From JBOGED01 sp050743625 (GTDB lineage: Bacteria > Actinomycetota > Nitriliruptoria > Euzebyales > Egibacteraceae): a DNA stretch of 9,393 nt. The notes under the pieces were generated by a model. It was not told the origin of the DNA, ran no database searches, and saw only the letters and a list, made by a program, of their open reading frames with translations. Shown here in pieces: positions 6,670 through 9,393 of this stretch. The translations under genes and the position numbers were made by a program. How positions within the stretch are numbered: the stretch's first letter is position 1; every line of letters starts with the position of its first letter. The stretch lies in contig JBOGED010000075.1 of NCBI GenBank assembly GCA_050743625.1, positions 1 through 9,393 on the forward strand, read 5' to 3'.

Positions 6670-6748
6670 GCGCGATGGTGGCAGACGACCACGGCCGGCG
6701 CTGCCCTGTGCGGTGCCGCGCGCGGTCCCTTATCAGCGAAAATGAATG

Positions 6749-6763
6749 CGTTACCGTTACCGT
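6749..6763 (+). repeat. Short tandem hexamer repeat (CGTTAC x2)
   Basis: CGTTAC at 6749-6754 is repeated at 6755-6760 and followed by CGT. It sits in the 6670-7205 gap just after an AT-richer patch (6731-6745). Too short to assign a role; it may be a binding site. Confidence 0.3.
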
Positions 6764-7155
6764 GTCGCTGTGGAGCCGCGGCAGGACATTGTCCGGCCGG
6801 CTACGGAGCGGGTTCCCGCGCCTGGGCCGCATACATCCCTAATCGAAGTTCCTGGAATGCTTTCAGAATGTTGCGGTCGTCGCCGTCGTCGGCGGTAAGA
6901 AAAGGCCAGCGGGTCGGGGTCAGCCCTTTCCCGCGCGGAGGCGGGAAACTGCTGGCCAGCTGGCTCCTGGGGCAACAGGCGGCAACGTTCCCGCGTAGGC
7001 GTGGGAACGTTGGACTCGGCCGATCCGGCGTGTGTGCGCGTCACCCACAGCACCCAGCCGGTCGTCTGTTTGCCGCGCGGGAAGGGAGACGAGCCGCACT
7101 GGAGCGTGTGCGGCATGCTGCGCGGTGTGACCTTGTCGCGGGCAGCTTGCCTCAT
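6757..7155 (-). CDS. Doubtful small ORF diverging from the C39 exporter; coding-like only in its first ~50 codons
   Basis: An ATG at 7155 (minus strand) has GAGGA four bases upstream and starts MRQAARDKVTPRSMPHTLQC. The first 50 or so codons (7155-about 7010) have about 87% G or C at third positions and a balanced composition, including GWVLWVTRTHAG. The frame then crosses two hairpins and a terminator-like structure, becomes Arg-rich and loses the bias, ending at 6757. The true gene may therefore be short, truncated or decayed. The opposite plus-strand frame ending at the TGA near 7175 shares the same third positions and cannot be excluded by composition. No family is recognised. The ORF's start lies 50 bases from the divergent C39 exporter start, so shared regulation or a peptide cargo role is possible but unproven; it has no classic double-glycine leader. 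Confidence 0.25.
   Translation of the reverse strand: MRQAARDKVTPRSMPHTLQCGSSPFPRGKQTTGWVLWVTRTHAGSAESNVPTPTRERCRLLPQEPAGQQFPASARERADPDPLAFSYRRRRRRPQHSESIPGTSIRDVCGPGAGTRSVAGRTMSCRGSTATR
6896..6957 (-). terminator. Minus-strand terminator-like structure
   Basis: Read on the minus strand, GGCCAGC (6957-6951) pairs with GCTGGCC (6910-6904), enclosing a second perfect 8-bp hairpin (6948-6941 with 6934-6927). It is followed at once by TTTTCTTA (6903-6896). A GC stem plus T-run fits an intrinsic terminator for a leftward transcript starting somewhere between 6957 and about 7200. Confidence 0.4.
6927..7012. repeat. Two similar hairpins spaced 60 bases apart
   Basis: Hairpin 1: TTTCCCGC (6927-6934), loop GCGGAG, GCGGGAAA (6941-6948), 8 perfect pairs. 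Hairpin 2: CAACGTTCCC (6983-6992) pairs perfectly with GGGAACGTTG (7003-7012), extended inward by G-U, C-G and G-C to 13 pairs with loop TAGG. The shared TTCCCGCG starts at 6928 and 6988, exactly 60 bases apart, and the units agree at roughly three quarters of positions over about 22 bases. Apart from this, the tandem hexamer and the doubtful minus-strand ORF, the 6670-7205 gap holds no recognised gene. Confidence 0.55.
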
Positions 7156-7205
7156 GATGTCCTCTTCGGTGAGGTGATCGAGGTTGGCGTGCGAGGATCT
7201 TAAGG

Positions 7206-9393
7206 GTGGGAGTGCGGCGGTGGCTGGCGCCCGAGGTCGTGCAGACCTCGGCGATGGACTGCGGTCCGGCGGCGCTCGCGTGCCTGCTGGCCGGGTTCGG
7301 CGTACAGGCCGGGTATGGGCGGTTGCGTGAGGCGTGCCAGACCGACGTCGACGGCACGTCGATCGACATGCTGGAGGACCTCGCGGTGGCGCTCGGGCTC
7401 GACGCGCAGCAGGTACTGCTGCCGGTCGACCACCTGCTCGAGGCGCCCGCCGAGGCGCTGCCCGCGATCCTCGTCGTGCGCCTGCCCAATGGGTTCACGC
7501 ACTTCGTGGTCGTGTGGCGGCGGCACGGGCCGCTCGTGCAGGTGATGGACCCGGCAGCCGGCCGGCGGTGGATGCGTGCCGAGCAGCTCTTGGCCGACAC
7601 GTATGTGCACGAGCTGGCGGTACCGGCGGTGGCCTGGCGTCGGTTCGCCGACTCCGGCGGGTTCCGCGAGGTGCTCCGCGCGCGAGTGGCGAGGCTCGGC
7701 GCCGATCCCACGCTCGTCGACGGCGCGGCAGGCGACCGTGGCTGGCAGCCGCTGGCCACGCTCGACGCCGCGGCGCGTATGGTCGCCACGCTCGTCGCGG
7801 CCGGGGGACTGCGTCCCGGTCTGGACGCCGCGGGTGTCCTGGGCGGTCTGCTCGCTCGGCCGGAGACGATCCCGGCCGAGCATTGGCACGCCCGAGCGGT
7901 CCCGGGCGACGACGAGCAGGTGCGGGTCCGCGGCGCGGTGCTGGTCCGGGTGGCGGGCCACTGTGCCGGGACGCGAGCCGGCGATCTGCCCGAGCCGCTC
8001 CGGGCCGCGTTGGACGACCCTGCGGACCGCCCGAGCCGGGCGCTGCTCGGGCTGCTGCGGGCCGACGGGCTGTTGCGGCCGGCTGGGTTGCTCGCGTTGG
8101 TCGCGGTCGCGGCGGCCGGGGTCGTCGCTGAGGCCGTGGCGTTCCGCGCGGTATTCGACCTCACGAGAGCGACAGCTCCCCGGGCGGGGCCGGTCATCGC
8201 GCTGCTCGTGCTGCTCGCGGCGCTGGTCGCGGTCGAGGTACCGCTCGCGGTTGGCAGCCGGGCGTTGGGCAGGCAGTTGGAGGCGCGGCTGCGCCTGGCT
8301 CTTCTCGGGAAGATCCCGCGGCTGCCCGACGCCTACCTGCGCAGCCGGCCCACGTCGGACATGGCCGAGCGCAGCCACAGCCTGCACCGGCTCCGCGAGC
8401 TGCCCGAGCTCGGCGAGCAGATCGTCCGCTCGGCGCTGGCGCTCGGGTTCACGGCTGCCGGGCTTATCTGGTTGTATCCTCGGGCCGCGCCGCTGGCGGT
8501 GTCGGCCGCGCTGGTGTGCGCGGCGCTGCCGCTGGCCTTCCAATCACCACTCGTAGAGCGCGACCTGCGGCTGCGTACCCATGAGGGCGCGCTCTCCCGG
8601 TTTGTTCTCGACGGGCTGCTCGGCCTGGTCGCGGTCCGCGCGCACGCCGGAGAGCGGCCGCTGCGCCGTGAGCACGACCGGCTCGTCTCTGAGTGGGCGG
8701 CCACCGGGCGGTCGTTCGTCCGGGCGATCACGGTGGCCGAGGCGGCGCAGTTCGCGGTCGGGGCCGCGTTCGCCGCAGGGGTGCTGCTCACCACCACCGC
8801 CTCCGGCGCCTCCGTCGCTGAGGTGGGCCGGGCGCTGCTGGCCGCGTATTGGGCGCTGAGCATGCCGGTCCTCGGCTATGACCTGTCGCTGGCCGCGCGC
8901 CGGTATCCCGCGCTGCGTAACGTCACGCTGCGACTGCTCGAGCCGCTCGGGACGCCTGAGGCGCCCGCGCTGCCTGCGTCGGAGCCGGCGCGACCAGGCG
9001 GGGCCGGCATCGCCATCGCCTTCGAGGATGTCACGGTCGTCGCTGGCGGGCACGCGATCCTGGAGGGCGTCGATCTGCGGCTTGTGGCGGGCAGCCACGT
9101 CGCGGTCGTCGGCCGGTCGGGGGCGGGCAAGTCCTCGCTGGTCAGCTTGCTGCTCGGCTGGCACCAGCCCTCCCACGGCCGGGTGCTCGTCGACGACCGG
9201 CCGCTGGACCTCGCGTGGCTGCGGGAGGCGACCGCCTGGGTCGACCCCGCGGTGCAGCTGTGGAACCGGTCGCTGGGCGAGAACCTGCGCTACGGCTCAG
9301 GCGACGGCGCGCCGCCGCTGGACCGGGTGCTGGCCGAGGCGCGGCTGGAGCGGGTCGTCGCGGCGCTGCCCCAGGGGCTGGACACCCCGCTGG
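7206..9393 (+). CDS. Peptidase C39-containing ABC exporter (bacteriocin/RiPP processing transporter), C-terminus cut by window edge
   Basis: 729 codons are visible. An N-terminal peptidase C39 domain (about 5-140) has oxyanion Q13 and catalytic C19 (QTSAMDCGPA), H99 (NGFTHFVVV) and D115 (VMDPAAG), so cleavage after double-glycine-type leaders is expected. A region of about 145 residues without recognised fold (145-290) follows. An ABC membrane domain comes next (hydrophobic segments near 294-316, 328-349, 409-445, 511-530 and 540-560). Then an ATPase domain starts at about 602 with Walker A GRSGAGKSS (636-644). The usual Q-loop glutamine is replaced (TAWVDPAVQLW, D680). Signature, Walker B and H-loop lie beyond the edge. 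It acts in the cytoplasmic membrane, cutting the leader on the inside while exporting the core peptide. Start: GTG 7206 (GAGG at 7193-7196) or GTG 7212 (AAGGG, 5 bases); undecided. No precursor peptide is recognised nearby. Confidence 0.92.
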   Translation, partial: MGVRRWLAPEVVQTSAMDCGPAALACLLAGFGVQAGYGRLREACQTDVDGTSIDMLEDLAVALGLDAQQVLLPVDHLLEAPAEALPAILVVRLPNGFTHFVVVWRRHGPLVQVMDPAAGRRWMRAEQLLADTYVHELAVPAVAWRRFADSGGFREVLRARVARLGADPTLVDGAAGDRGWQPLATLDAAARMVATLVAAGGLRPGLDAAGVLGGLLARPETIPAEHWHARAVPGDDEQVRVRGAVLVRVAGHCAGTRAGDLPEPLRAALDDPADRPSRALLGLLRADGLLRPAGLLALVAVAAAGVVAEAVAFRAVFDLTRATAPRAGPVIALLVLLAALVAVEVPLAVGSRALGRQLEARLRLALLGKIPRLPDAYLRSRPTSDMAERSHSLHRLRELPELGEQIVRSALALGFTAAGLIWLYPRAAPLAVSAALVCAALPLAFQSPLVERDLRLRTHEGALSRFVLDGLLGLVAVRAHAGERPLRREHDRLVSEWAATGRSFVRAITVAEAAQFAVGAAFAAGVLLTTTASGASVAEVGRALLAAYWALSMPVLGYDLSLAARRYPALRNVTLRLLEPLGTPEAPALPASEPARPGGAGIAIAFEDVTVVAGGHAILEGVDLRLVAGSHVAVVGRSGAGKSSLVSLLLGWHQPSHGRVLVDDRPLDLAWLREATAWVDPAVQLWNRSLGENLRYGSGDGAPPLDRVLAEARLERVVAALPQGLDTPL

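Noticed and set aside
6927..7012. Annotating a CRISPR array
   Set aside because: Only two imperfect units, no third repeat at the expected 60-base steps (about 6868 or 7048), and no cas gene in the window.
6742..7203. Plus-strand ORF of 153 codons ending just before the C39 exporter
   Set aside because: No ribosome binding site, Arg-rich, weak third-position GC bias, runs through both hairpins, and no recognisable leader or domain.
6920..8543. Long minus-strand ORFs (425 and 447 codons) opposite the C39 exporter
   Set aside because: Low-complexity, Arg/Ser/Ala- or Gln/Arg-rich translations without motifs; they mirror the codon bias of the well-supported plus-strand exporter gene.

Overview
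The window is high-GC DNA with strongly GC-biased third codon positions, GTG as well as ATG starts and purine-rich ribosome binding sites. Together with a DUF574-type (Methyltransf_19) methyltransferase, a family concentrated in actinomycetes, this points to an actinobacterium of the Streptomyces/Pseudonocardia/Frankia kind. The genus cannot be fixed from the sequence.

Left part (1-1749, minus strand): two SAM-dependent methyltransferases. A UbiE/Methyltransf_11-like enzyme runs off the left edge, and a complete DUF574 enzyme lies upstream of it. The 267-base gap between them holds an AT-rich island with duplicated TTGCAA motifs. The stretch 1750-2087 separates the DUF574 gene from the rightward ABC genes and appears to contain a decayed C-terminal piece of a short-chain dehydrogenase.

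Middle (2088-5649, plus strand): two complete ABC exporter half-transporters of the CydD/CydC-like heterodimeric type, each with a membrane domain followed by an ATPase domain. The 70-base junction between them is unusual. It carries a 25-codon ORF that overlaps both neighbours through ATGA, and inside that ORF sits a 41-base near-perfect palindrome just before the second gene's ribosome binding site.

Right-centre (5650-7205): about 500 bases with coding-like relics but no intact gene. Then comes a MazEF-like toxin-antitoxin pair with an intact ribbon-helix-helix antitoxin and a toxin that seems to have lost its N-terminal RRP segment. A second gene-poor stretch follows, containing two hairpins 60 bases apart, a minus-strand terminator-like structure, and a short coding-like minus-strand ORF diverging from the last gene.

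Right edge (7206-9393, plus strand, truncated): a peptidase C39-containing ABC exporter with the full Gln/Cys/His/Asp active site, the type that cleaves leader peptides while exporting bacteriocins and other ribosomal peptides. No convincing double-glycine precursor or peptide-modifying enzyme lies inside the window. The best inference is the edge of a peptide (RiPP-like) export locus or a multi-exporter island; the next genes to the right would decide. Whether the CydDC-like pair, the methyltransferases and the C39 exporter work together is inference only.
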